DNA from: Wolbachia endosymbiont of Armadillidium arcangelii
GTDB lineage: Bacteria; Pseudomonadota; Alphaproteobacteria; Rickettsiales; Anaplasmataceae
Assembly (NCBI RefSeq): GCF_040207875.1
Contig: NZ_CP157942.1
Location: 434,001-498,000, forward strand
Length of the DNA stretch: 64,000 bases
Reading direction: 5' to 3'
The translations under genes and the position numbers were made by a program. Shown piece after piece: positions 55,971 to 64,000 of this stretch. The notes beneath the pieces are model-generated. The model made no database searches. It was not told the DNA's origin and was given only the letters and a program-made list of their open reading frames with translations. Within the stretch, counting starts at the first letter, position 1, and the number at the start of each line of letters is the position of its first letter.

Positions 55971-56302
55971 GTGAATAAGTTTGTCATACTGATGTTTTTA
56001 TTATTTAGTTCTAGTTTGCTTGCTAGCGACTTTATTTCAATAAAATCAAATAAAGTCAATATGAGAACAGGACCAGGGTTTCAATATCCTGTAAAATGGA
56101 TATACACTTGCAAAAACCTGCCCCTCAAAGCTATAGAAGAGTTTGAAAATTGGAAATTTGTGATATAAATGAAGACTGTGGATAGATAAAAAGTAATTTA
56201 CTCAGCAGCAAGCGTTATGCGACGATAAAAAAAGATACTTATGGATATCAAAAACAGAGTACGGATAGCAAGATCACTATGAAAATGGATAAGTCTGTTC
56301 TA
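55971..56302 (+). pseudogene. Exported SH3-domain protein, pseudogene
   Basis: A signal peptide (MNKFVILMFLLFSSSLLA) is followed by a bacterial SH3 domain start, KVNMRTGPGFQYPVKWIYTC. The frame is lost near 56160. In the next frame DINEDCG, a TAG where Trp is expected, and KSNLLSSKRYATIKKDTYGY continue to the IS5 left end at 56303. One frameshift, one nonsense change and an insertion make it dead. Confidence 0.75.
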
Positions 56303-57127
56303 AGAACCTGTACATGATCTCAAAGAAGGGATAAAGTAGGAGATAATGTATATAAATTAGATATATGAGAAGTGTATACCCAAGTGACATAAGTCGTGAA
56401 AAATTCAAGATAATTTTACCAGATCTAGAATCTTGTAGAAAAAAAACAAAGCCAAGAAGACTTATGATGTATTTTGTGGAGTGCTGTACGTCCTAAAAAG
56501 CTGTTGCCAGTGGAGAATGTTCCCACAAGAGTTTCCAAAATGGAGAAGTTGTTACGACTACTTTAAAAAATGGAGCGAAAAACTAAGCGAAGATAAAGAA
56601 AGTATTTTGGAGAGTGTTTTAAAAAAAATTAGTTAGAAAGGTCCGTATCAACAATGGTAGGAAACAGTTTCTGTATAATTGATGCTCAAAGTGTTAAAAA
56701 CGCAGATACTGCTGAAAGAAAGGGCTATGATGCAGGCAAAAAAATTTCAGGTATAAAGCGCAGTTGATACACAAGGTCTTCCACACGTAATTCATATAAC
56801 AACGGCAGAAGCAGCTGATCGTAGCAATGCTGTAAAAATGGTTAAAAATGCTAAAGCAAAACTCTCTGAAGTCAAAAATATACTCGCTGATGCTGGCTAT
56901 ACAGGAGAAAATTTTGCAACACAAATAAAAGCAACTATTGGTGCAACTGTTGAGGTGAAGCGAATTACATACCTTTGCTGTATTGCCAAAAAGATGGGTT
57001 GTAGAGAGGTCTTTTGCTTGGTTGGAAAAATGTAGACGGTTATGGAAAAATTGCGAGCGTAAACTCAACACCAGCTTACAAATTGGCTTTCACTTCTTTG
57101 CTCCTCAAAAGATTATGAACAGGTTCT
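56303..57127 (+). mobile_element. IS5-family element, decayed, 825 bp
   Basis: Ends AGAACCTG (56303) and CAGGTTCT (57127) belong to longer imperfect inverted repeats. TA lies on both sides. The insertion cuts the SH3 pseudogene. Confidence 0.7.
56365..57118 (+). pseudogene. IS5-family transposase, frameshifted
   Basis: It reads MRSVYPSDISREKFKIILPD, then LYVLKSCCQWRMFPQEFPKW, and (in another frame) KNADTAERKGYDAGKKISG. AVDTQGLPHVIHITTAEAAD, ILADAGYTGENFATQI and WVVERSFAWLEKCRRLWKNCE follow, with a TGA at 57116. Frame changes near 56440, 56635, 56740 and 56990 break it. Confidence 0.82.
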
Positions 57128-57224
57128 TAGGAAATCTAAGTATGATAATACTAAAAAAAGAAATGTACTCTATTAAACGTTCTATTGTTAACCTAGTATC
57201 CAGAACAAAAAAATATCAAAGTCG

Positions 57225-58241
57225 TCACATTATATCACGAACCTTTTCCAAGACTTTCTTCATATTTTCGCTTGAAAGTAGGATTAAGCCAAGCCTAGAT
57301 AAGTATCCACCTTCAGTGCTGATAGAGTCTACAACTTCTTTAATGAATTCTCTTAACCCATCAACAGTATATAAGTGTTCTTTCTTTATATAAAGATATA
57401 AAGGCCTTGCTAACATATATTCCCCCGATGATATATTTTTATAAGTTGGCTCAATTCCTGCGATTGTACTTCCTTGAATTTCATCTTGGTTTTTCGCTAG
57501 AAAGCTGAAGCTAAATATTCCTAAAGCGTTTTTATTGCTCTTCAATTTTTGTATTATTATGTTTTCATTAATTCCAACTTCTATATACCTTCCATCATCC
57601 CTGATATTACTACATGCTTTCTTTCTTTTTTCCTGATCTTTATAATTCTCTTTGAAAATCCTTGAGTTCATACATGAATATTGATCAAGCATAATAAAAT
57701 TAACCAAAGTTTCATGTGTGCCTGTATTTTGATGTGGACCATAGATTTTAATTTCTGTTTTTGGTAGGGCTTGATTTACATCAGACCAAAATTTTTTATT
57801 ATTTTTTACTAATCTGCCATTTTCTTGAGAATATGCAGATAAAGTTTCAAATAGGTCATTTTTCGTAAAATCAAATCTATGGCTTTGATTTGAATTTGCA
57901 ATGACAACTCCATCATAGCCAATGATGATCTCTATTACTTCATTAACTTTATTTCTTTTGCATAGTTCTCTCTCTACTTCCTTGATAGGACGAGATGAAG
58001 TGGTGATATCTGGTGTGTCTTCCCCTATCCCTAAGCAAAACATTTTGAACCCTGATCCACTTCCTATTGATTCCACAACTGGAGTTTTAAAGGGAAATAC
58101 ACGACTGAATTCTTCAGCTATAAATGAGATAAACGGAAAAACAGTTGAAGATCCAACAATTCTGATGTACTTTCGGGCATCGGTATTTGATAGCGGCATG
58201 AGTAATACAAGTGCAAAAATAAGGAAAAAGCGTTTCAGCAT
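57225..58241 (-). CDS. pstS: Phosphate ABC transporter substrate-binding protein PstS
   Basis: The 338-residue protein starts with a signal peptide (MLKRFFLIFALVLLMPLSNTDA) and follows with RIVGSSTVFPFISFIAEEF, the PstS phosphate-binding N-terminus. A later GTHETLVNF block matches the second half of the binding site, and SFLAKNQ lies in the C-terminal lobe. It would bind phosphate in the periplasm for PstCAB, which is not in the window. The frame is intact. Confidence 0.93.
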   Translation of the reverse strand: MLKRFFLIFALVLLMPLSNTDARKYIRIVGSSTVFPFISFIAEEFSRVFPFKTPVVESIGSGSGFKMFCLGIGEDTPDITTSSRPIKEVERELCKRNKVNEVIEIIIGYDGVVIANSNQSHRFDFTKNDLFETLSAYSQENGRLVKNNKKFWSDVNQALPKTEIKIYGPHQNTGTHETLVNFIMLDQYSCMNSRIFKENYKDQEKRKKACSNIRDDGRYIEVGINENIIIQKLKSNKNALGIFSFSFLAKNQDEIQGSTIAGIEPTYKNISSGEYMLARPLYLYIKKEHLYTVDGLREFIKEVVDSISTEGGYLSRLGLILLSSENMKKVLEKVRDIM

Positions 58242-58529
58242 CGTTTCTGCTTAAGAGTGTAAACTTAATTATTGTAATAAAAAATCAAACTGAAAAGCTT
58301 TTTTTCTAGATTTCAGCAGGTATAGCAATCACAATTTATTATCAAGCAGCCAGGAAAAATACTCCACAAAAAATAAAACTAGGTTACACCATAGCTACGT
58401 TGCAGTATCTCCTAACAAATAATTGAGTTGTTAAGTGCAAAAGTAGTCAATCTAATGTTAAAATACAACGTTTTTGGGAGTGTTAAATAAACCATAGGCG
58501 TCAAGTTAAGGAAAAGTGGAATAAGAAAG
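58242..58529. other. Upstream region of pstS with an IS256-type end
   Basis: No gene is seen. TGGGAGTGTTAAATAAACC at about 58471-58489, with the adjoining CATAGGCGTCAAGTTAAGG, matches the sequence at 22327-22360 and looks like a solo end of an IS256-type element. Confidence 0.45.
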
Positions 58530-59898
58530 ATATCAACTATGTTTAAAATTTTTTATTTGTGTAATTTTGCAACTTCATATGGGCAATAAAACCCCATTTT
58601 GTCGTATAAGAATAGAATTTTATATCAAACAGCTACTACCTTGCTTAAGCCAATGAATATGTGCGTTTAGTGTGTGTGTGGACGCACATATTCATTAACT
58701 AATTTTAATTATTGCCATGTAAATTTCTAAACATGCAAATTAATTGCTTCTTTAAGTCTGGCATTGGCGATGACTATAATTTTACGCATAAGTGCAGTGA
58801 GTGCTACCATCTTTCTTTTACCACTATCAATAAGCTTACAATAAAAAGCAGCAAGTTCTGACTTGGAGTTTCTAGCAGCCATAGCAGCTGTGAAAAGCTT
58901 TGAACGAACGTTACTTCTTCCACCTATAATCCTTCGGTAACCAATAGCTTTACCACTTTCCTTAGGATGAGGTGCAACACCTGCAAGGCTTGCAACTTGC
59001 CTTTTGTTTAAGGAACCAAGTTCCGGTATAAGGCACAATAAACATTGAGAGGTTTTTCTACCTATTCCAGGAACTGTTTCAAGAATCTTCTGGTATCGGT
59101 TCAGTTCAGGGTTTTCATTGACTATTTTTTGTATAGCTTGATCAAGCTTTTCTACCTGATTATTGAGGAATTCAATAGTTTGTTGACAACTTTCCTTAAT
59201 GTAATCATTTCCAGGAGTTTTAAGCCTATTTTTTTCTTGAACAAGCATTTTTGTAATATCATCACGACGCTGACAAAGTGTAAATAAGGTGGTTTGTTCT
59301 TTTGAGATAGGTGTAAATAGCTGCAGACGTCCACAACGCTCAACACCATATTGGGCAAGCGCTTTTGCATCCAGATTGTCAGTCTTTGCCAAAGTTCCAT
59401 GAGATAGAATGAAGTTTTTAACTTGACGAGTATTAGCACGATGCACAGCAATGTTTCTGTCAATAAGAAAATACAATAAGCCAAGCTCATAGCCTCCTGT
59501 AGCTTCTAAAATTATCATGGAATTGGGTAAGATATTTGAAAATTTTTGGTAAAATTGTTTCCAGCCAGAACAACTATTGTCAAACTTGATAACACTTTTT
59601 TGTTCATTCACTGCAATGACAAATTCAAGTTTTCCGATATCAATGCCAATAAAATTTTGATAAGATATAACCATAAAGAACCTCGAGAGTTTAAGTTAAA
59701 ATTTAAGATTGTAAACAGGTGCATATGTATGTCCCAAACAACTATTCAAACGTCTCGAAGGATAGGCTTGAGTACCTTGATATCTACGTATGTGTAATAC
59801 TACCGTCTTACGGTCGCTCAAGCCTTTGATAACTATATTTTTTTATAGAGCTACCTTCCTTCTTGCTTCTTTTATATCATATTTCCAACTTACAACCG
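58530..59898 (-). mobile_element. IS110-family insertion sequence, intact copy 2
   Basis: The 1,369-bp unit is nearly identical to 14215-15584, including the 3' hairpin and the 5' non-coding region with its nested stems. The flanks differ from copy 1 immediately outside the named ends. Confidence 0.88.
58727..59674 (-). CDS. IS110-family transposase
   Basis: The 315-residue product is identical to that of 14413-15360 and intact, so this is a recently duplicated element. One silent change is visible (TTTTTGTAATATC against TTTTCGTAATATC at the corresponding position). The DEDD domain and Transposase_20 domain are complete. An associated non-coding region at 59675-59898 is the second copy of the candidate bridge RNA. 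Confidence 0.95.
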   Translation of the reverse strand: MVISYQNFIGIDIGKLEFVIAVNEQKSVIKFDNSCSGWKQFYQKFSNILPNSMIILEATGGYELGLLYFLIDRNIAVHRANTRQVKNFILSHGTLAKTDNLDAKALAQYGVERCGRLQLFTPISKEQTTLFTLCQRRDDITKMLVQEKNRLKTPGNDYIKESCQQTIEFLNNQVEKLDQAIQKIVNENPELNRYQKILETVPGIGRKTSQCLLCLIPELGSLNKRQVASLAGVAPHPKESGKAIGYRRIIGGRSNVRSKLFTAAMAARNSKSELAAFYCKLIDSGKRKMVALTALMRKIIVIANARLKEAINLHV

Positions 59899-60023
59899 TC
59901 TTGCTAGTCAACAAAAAAATTACTCAAGCTGTATCATAAAATCAAAAAATACTTCTGATTGTGTAACAGTACACAGATTACAGTTAGTGAATATGTTGAA
60001 TGGATTGGAAGCATTTTTTGATT

Positions 60024-61011
60024 TTAAACTACAGTCAACATCCTAGTTCTGTAATTCTTGATATGATTTGGATCAAAAGCACTTTTGGATGTCAGGATAC
60101 CGAAAATGATATGGAGTAGCTTACGCTCCCACAATTGCCATATTATGCTTACCCTTCTTCTTTAGTCTTTGGCAAAAACTCACAATGATAGGATTGTGAT
60201 TCTTGGCTACTATGGCAGGAAAGAAAAGGGCCTTACGTAATGTTTGTAACCTGATTTACTTAATCTTGGTTTAGAATGTACAGATGAACCTGATGTTATA
60301 TTTTTCGGTATAACTCCTGTATATGCTGCCAATTGCCTGGCATCTCTAAAAGCTTTTATGTCAGGGATTTCAGCTAAAATAGCTATTGCTGATTCCTCTC
60401 CTATTCCTGGAATAGTCAATAGAAGCTGAAAATTTTCCAACAATTCTTTGTGCTGCTTTAATAGTTTGCGTATGGAGTTTTTTATTATTTCTATTTTTTT
60501 AACTATATTCGTTGCAAGATCCTCCCAAGCATTTGCAACTTCTTTAGGCAGTCTCTCTTTTTTTTCTAGGTGGTTATTTACTAATTCTTTTAACGCAACT
60601 GAGCAACGATAAAGATGTTTTAATTTTTTCATTTCAGAAGAAGGTGGTGTCCAACGAGTTGGTTCCTGTCTTTGGCAATAATCAGCAATAATTTCTGCAT
60701 CAGTCTGATCATTCTTTTGTCTTACGAGCTTACTCCTTGTATAAGATTTAATACAATAAGGATTTACAACACTAACAAAATGTCCAGCATTGTGCAGAAA
60801 TTCAGCCAAAGCTTCGCTATAACAACCACATGCATGCCTTTACTTCTTCCACATTATGCTTTTGTAGAAAACTCAGCAGACCTTGAAACCCAAGATCATC
60901 GTTCTTAAAGCTCCTTTTCCTAGTTTCACGCTTTTCTTTTTTACTTATGAATGAAAGAAAAACATCAAAGCGATCTTTTGATACATCAATTCCAAGAAAG
61001 TTGTTGATCAT
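60024..61011 (-). pseudogene. IS110-family transposase (second type), frameshifted
   Basis: From the ATG at 61011 it reads MINNFLGIDVSKDRFDVFLS, then breaks near 60825. It resumes as LAEFLHNAGHFVSVVNPYCI and runs through LLLTIPGIGEESAIAILAEIP and AAYTGVIPKNITSGSSVHSK. It shifts once more near 60235, and a C-terminus with AFDPNHIKNYRTRMLTVV can be read to a TAA at 60024. Two frameshifts separate otherwise well-kept domains. Confidence 0.85.
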
Positions 61012-61054
61012 ATATAACCCCATACGTTACCATTTAAAACGAAAAGTAAGCCTT

Positions 61055-62348
61055 CTAAGAAACTCCCTCAACCAGTTCATCTTTTTGAACTAAGATGTAG
61101 CCAAATTCCTGTGCTTTTTTGATCAAGTTTTTTTTAACTCTCTCTTTGTAACGTGTTTCATAATAGTTCATTCCTTTTTCAACATATTCTTACCCATACT
61201 TTAGCATACTATAAAAAATGCATGCTAGTTTTCTTGCGGTAGCCGTGATTGCTTTTGGTGCACCTAGTCGTCTCTTTATTCTTCTACAGTACGCACCTAT
61301 TCCGCTGTTGCTTCTTGATACACAGTGAGCAGCTATTCGAAATGCATTTGCAGCACGATTAATGACTTTACGCGTTCTTGTGCTAAACACTTTTTCTCCT
61401 GTAATTTTATTGGCAGGGCTAACCACGATGAAAAGTGTTTTTCTGTCCGCCATCTATTAGGGTTTATGCCAGTTTCTGAAATTATTGTTTGTATGGTTAC
61501 TACATCAAGTCCTGGAACTTTTCCCTACCTGTAATTCTATGCAGTTCTTCGTGTATAGCAAAATTTGGCCTATGTTTTGTAGACTTACGCTTTATTTTAT
61601 TACATAGCTTGTTCCCACCTGACTTTGTCTCAAATGTTTTATAATATCCTTCAATACTTCTATCACATTCTGCTATTTTTTCCTGATAAATATTGTATAG
61701 CTCAAACTCTTGTTTTAGTGTAAACAGGTGTTCCTCTCTATAGTTAATGCTTTTGCAATGGTAGATTTATCATTTTTTATTCGTCCATCTCTTAATTCAG
61801 CTAATTTTTCTGGATTTCTTTCACCCTCAAGTATTGCTTTAATAATTTGCATGCCAGTAACTCCTGTTATATCGCTTATCACCTTATGCAATTGAATGCT
61901 CATTTGAATTAACGCTTTTTGCATACGTTGAATGTGTGCTGCTGCACTTTTTATTAGGTTATCTCGTTGTCTAGCGTAGCTGCGTAATACACAAATTTGA
62001 TTATCTGGTCTAAATGCAGTCCATAGCTATGCAGTTGTTGTAACCACTGGCAATCATCAGATTTTCTTCCAGGCACATTCTTAACATATTTTGCGTTTAC
62101 TAATTTTACTTCAAATCCATATGATTCAAGTACTTGAAACAAGGGGATCCAATACACTCCTGTTGATTCCATGGCTATTGTAGTAACTTTGCACCTCTTT
62201 AACCACTTTGCTAAGTTATAAAGATCTTCTGTGAAGCAGCAGAATTTTTGTATATTCTGTTTATCTCTTCCTTCTGGTACACATACATAATGCACAGATA
62301 TCTATTCCTGCCGCATCAGACCTCTAATTTACTTTTTGTTTTTGCCAT
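61055..62348 (-). pseudogene. IS110-family transposase (third type), decayed
   Basis: It starts at the ATG at 62348 (MAKTKSKLEV) and, after a shift, reads HYVCVPEGRDKQNIQKFCCF, AMESTGVYWIPLFQVLESYG and VPGRKSDDCQWLQQLHSYGL. Later blocks in other frames are MSIQLHKVISDITGVTGMQI, LAELRDGRIKNDKSTIAKAL, SRSNSGIGAYCRRIKRRLGA and NYYETRYKERVKKNLIKKAQ. The last stop is at 61055. A truncated copy of its 5' part lies at 8191-8395. Confidence 0.83.
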
Positions 62349-62609
62349 TTCTAACCTCCATCATATAATAATTGAAAAGCACTTCAGCTTGGAACGGTTG
62401 AATTATACGCTCTTCTAATCGAGGTAGTCTCAAAGACTCCATCAGTGATTTTCCTTCCAAAACCATGCTAACCTACGGGCACTAAGGCACCATTGCCTAC
62501 TCGGCTATAACTGCAGAAGCGCTTCTCCGTAAAATTATATTCAAAAAAGTAGAAAATAGGAGTTTCTTTCTGGTTTGACAGGTTTTATATCTGTCCGATG
62601 CTAACCTTG

Positions 62610-62765
62610 TGGATACAGAATTAGAGCCATTTAGGTCTTTCTACGATACCGTCCAGCCTATACTTTTGAGGAGGGAACTCTTATCTTTCTTACAGATTTT
62701 ATATCTAAGAGGAGAAACAGAGTTCTTCCCTCCTCCACCTAATGCTTAAGCTTAAAACATTAGAT
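62610..62765. repeat. Inverted repeats between IS110 and IS256 remnants
   Basis: GAGGAGGGAACTC near 62670 faces GAGTTCTTCCCTCCTC near 62713-62728, and CTAATG...CATTAG follows at about 62737-62764. No coding sequence is visible. The origin is unclear. Confidence 0.5.
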
Positions 62766-62769
62766 GCTT

Positions 62770-63294
62770 TTTACAAGATACAAGAGGAGTAGAGGATATT
62801 CTGATAGCTTGTGTAGATGGTCTGAAAAGCTTTCCTACAGCCATAAATAGCTAAAGCGGAAGTGTATAGTGCATCAGATAAGAAATTCATTGAAATATGT
62901 ATCCAGCAAAGATGTGAAAGTTTTTATGAATGATTTGAAAAAAATATATCGTGCTTCAAGTAAGGAGATCGCTGAGAATTATTTGCTTGAGCTGGAAGAA
63001 AAATGGAGTGAAAAATATCCCTTGGTTACAAAATCGTGGCAAAACAATTGGGAAAATTTGTCTGGTTATTTTAAGTATTCTGGGCCTGTTAGGAAGCTGA
63101 TTTACACCACCAATCCTATTGAGGGGTTGCATAGACAAATCAACTAAAACTAAAGACCAGTACAAATGCCTTGTACAAACAGGTATATTGTGCTATAAAA
63201 AAGGTAGAGCAAAAATGGACTACAGCTTTGCCTTTTAACTATGTCTCAACTTGATATCTTTTTTCCTAATAGATTGAAAATTGAGTTGAATTAA
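62770..63294 (+). pseudogene. IS256-family transposase, C-terminal part
   Basis: It is readable as EDILIACVDGLKSFPTAI, then IRNSLKYVSSKDVKVFMNDL, ENYLLELEEKWSEKYPLVTK, WENLSGYFKYSGPVRKLIYT and TNPIEGLHRQI. After a deletion it ends with LDIFFPNRLKIELN and a TAA at 63292. The 5' two thirds are missing. It supplies the family C-terminus that the 33863-34918 remnant lacks. Confidence 0.83.
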
Positions 63295-63981
63295 AAATTC
63301 GGTTTTTGACGTGTTACAAAATAAAAATCATTTCCAAACTCTTGTAAAAACTTTGTCAATTCATCCAAGATTGTATTTTCTAGATCAGTCTCACTATAAC
63401 TTGATGGCAATTCCATGAAGCTAAGGAAGTATGGGTCATGAAAAATGAATTCTGGTGCTAACATATTTTCTTCACGTAAATTTTTTATACTCCTTCTTAT
63501 GAAATCTTCAGGTTTTTTTGCTAGCGCTGTACGTTCATACAACATAGTATCGATTTTACTACGTAGTGCCCTAACACTCTACCTTTCAATACGACACATT
63601 TCTATATAATAATTACGCTTCAGCTCATCAGAAATTGCAATAATTTCTACAAAATGTGACCAACTCAATTGTTGTGACAGTGTCGCGACAATTTCTTGAT
63701 CAGGAAAGAATTTAGAAAATTGCACCATCCGAAATGATGATTCGCTTGCCATAGTCTGCACGTTTGTGCTTTAAGATATCTTGATCAATTCTGGAACCAA
63801 TTTCCCAATTTAACAATACTAGAGTAGAATTGAAATGTGTAGCAAGATGATTCTCTGCTCTATCTATTAAATTACTGATGTTTCCTAATAGGCTAATAGC
63901 TATGTCCATATTCATAACTTTACTTTTAGTAAGTATAGCACATGGTTTATTTTTATCTTGAATAAACATTACTACTTCCAC
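63291..63981 (-). pseudogene. DUF1016 (YhcG-type PDDEXK) nuclease, truncated pseudogene
   Basis: Translation from 63981 or 63909 gives SLLGNISNLIDRAENHLATH and LVLLNWEIGSRIDQDILKHK, the DUF1016 N-terminal domain. A deletion or frameshift near 63735 leads to FSKFFPDQEIVATLSQQLSW and SHFVEIIAISDELKRNYYIE. Another stop at 63579 separates MLYERTALAKKPEDFIRRSI and HDPYFLSFMELPSSYSETDL. The frame ends at FGNDFYFVTRQ, where IS256 DNA begins, so the catalytic PDDEXK domain is gone. Confidence 0.82.
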
Positions 63982-64000
63982 TTACTACCTTGAAACCACA

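Overview
The window looks like the chromosome of a Wolbachia-type alphaproteobacterial endosymbiont (Anaplasmataceae). It is AT-rich. Its housekeeping genes (acnA, putA, purF, coq7, dapF, rimM-efp-suhB, argD, tsaD, pdhC, pstS) sit among ankyrin and tandem-repeat proteins, a type I secretion ATPase and a very heavy load of insertion sequences, most of them decayed. This assignment rests on recalled family knowledge, not on a search.

Layout. 1-4.2 kb: 3' end of acnA, then a complete putA. 4.3-8.6 kb: an IS graveyard, with an IS4 element, an IS481 element and an inverted 988-bp half copy of the same IS4 element inside an IS110 remnant. 8.9-12.7 kb: purF, an unknown 409-residue protein, coq7. 13-19.4 kb: a degenerate IS903-type IS5, an intact IS110, dapF, then IS3 and IS481 wrecks joined by an ORF-less group II intron. 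19.7-22.1 kb: a SurA-like foldase, a C-terminal oxidoreductase module and 5-formyl-THF cyclo-ligase. 22.2-25.3 kb: more IS wrecks and a radC pseudogene. 25.7-31.7 kb: three minus-strand genes for cysteine-containing, partly tandem-repeat proteins, separated and disrupted by IS5 and by an IS630 that carries a nested MITE and a second IS5. 31.8-33.7 kb: an ABC exporter and a C-terminal scrap of ftsW. 33.9-36.7 kb: an IS256 wreck that has clipped suhB, then efp and rimM. 36.8-43.1 kb: a 1,210-residue helicase-like protein with membrane segments, argD, a sensor histidine kinase. 43.2-47 kb: a decayed IS110, an HExxH protein behind a double palindrome, a small unknown gene, tsaD. 47.1-54.5 kb: a large ankyrin protein, a duplicated-domain protein, a type I secretion ATPase and a 27-residue-repeat protein. 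54.6-58.2 kb: pdhC carrying an in-frame palindromic element, an SH3 pseudogene cut by IS5, pstS. 58.5-64 kb: the second intact IS110, two decayed IS110-family elements, an IS256 tail and a truncated DUF1016 nuclease pseudogene.

How the genes relate. The metabolic genes are scattered single units: proline to glutamate feeding the TCA cycle (putA, acnA, pdhC), purine synthesis (purF), ubiquinone (coq7) and peptidoglycan precursor or lysine (dapF). The likely host-interaction content is the ankyrin and duplicated-domain pair, the secretion ATPase with its neighbouring repeat protein, the helicase/membrane protein and the cysteine-rich repeat cluster. The strongest candidates for something undescribed are the helicase/membrane protein (36833-40465), the cysteine-rich cluster (25746-31646) and the palindrome-controlled HExxH gene (44566-45914).
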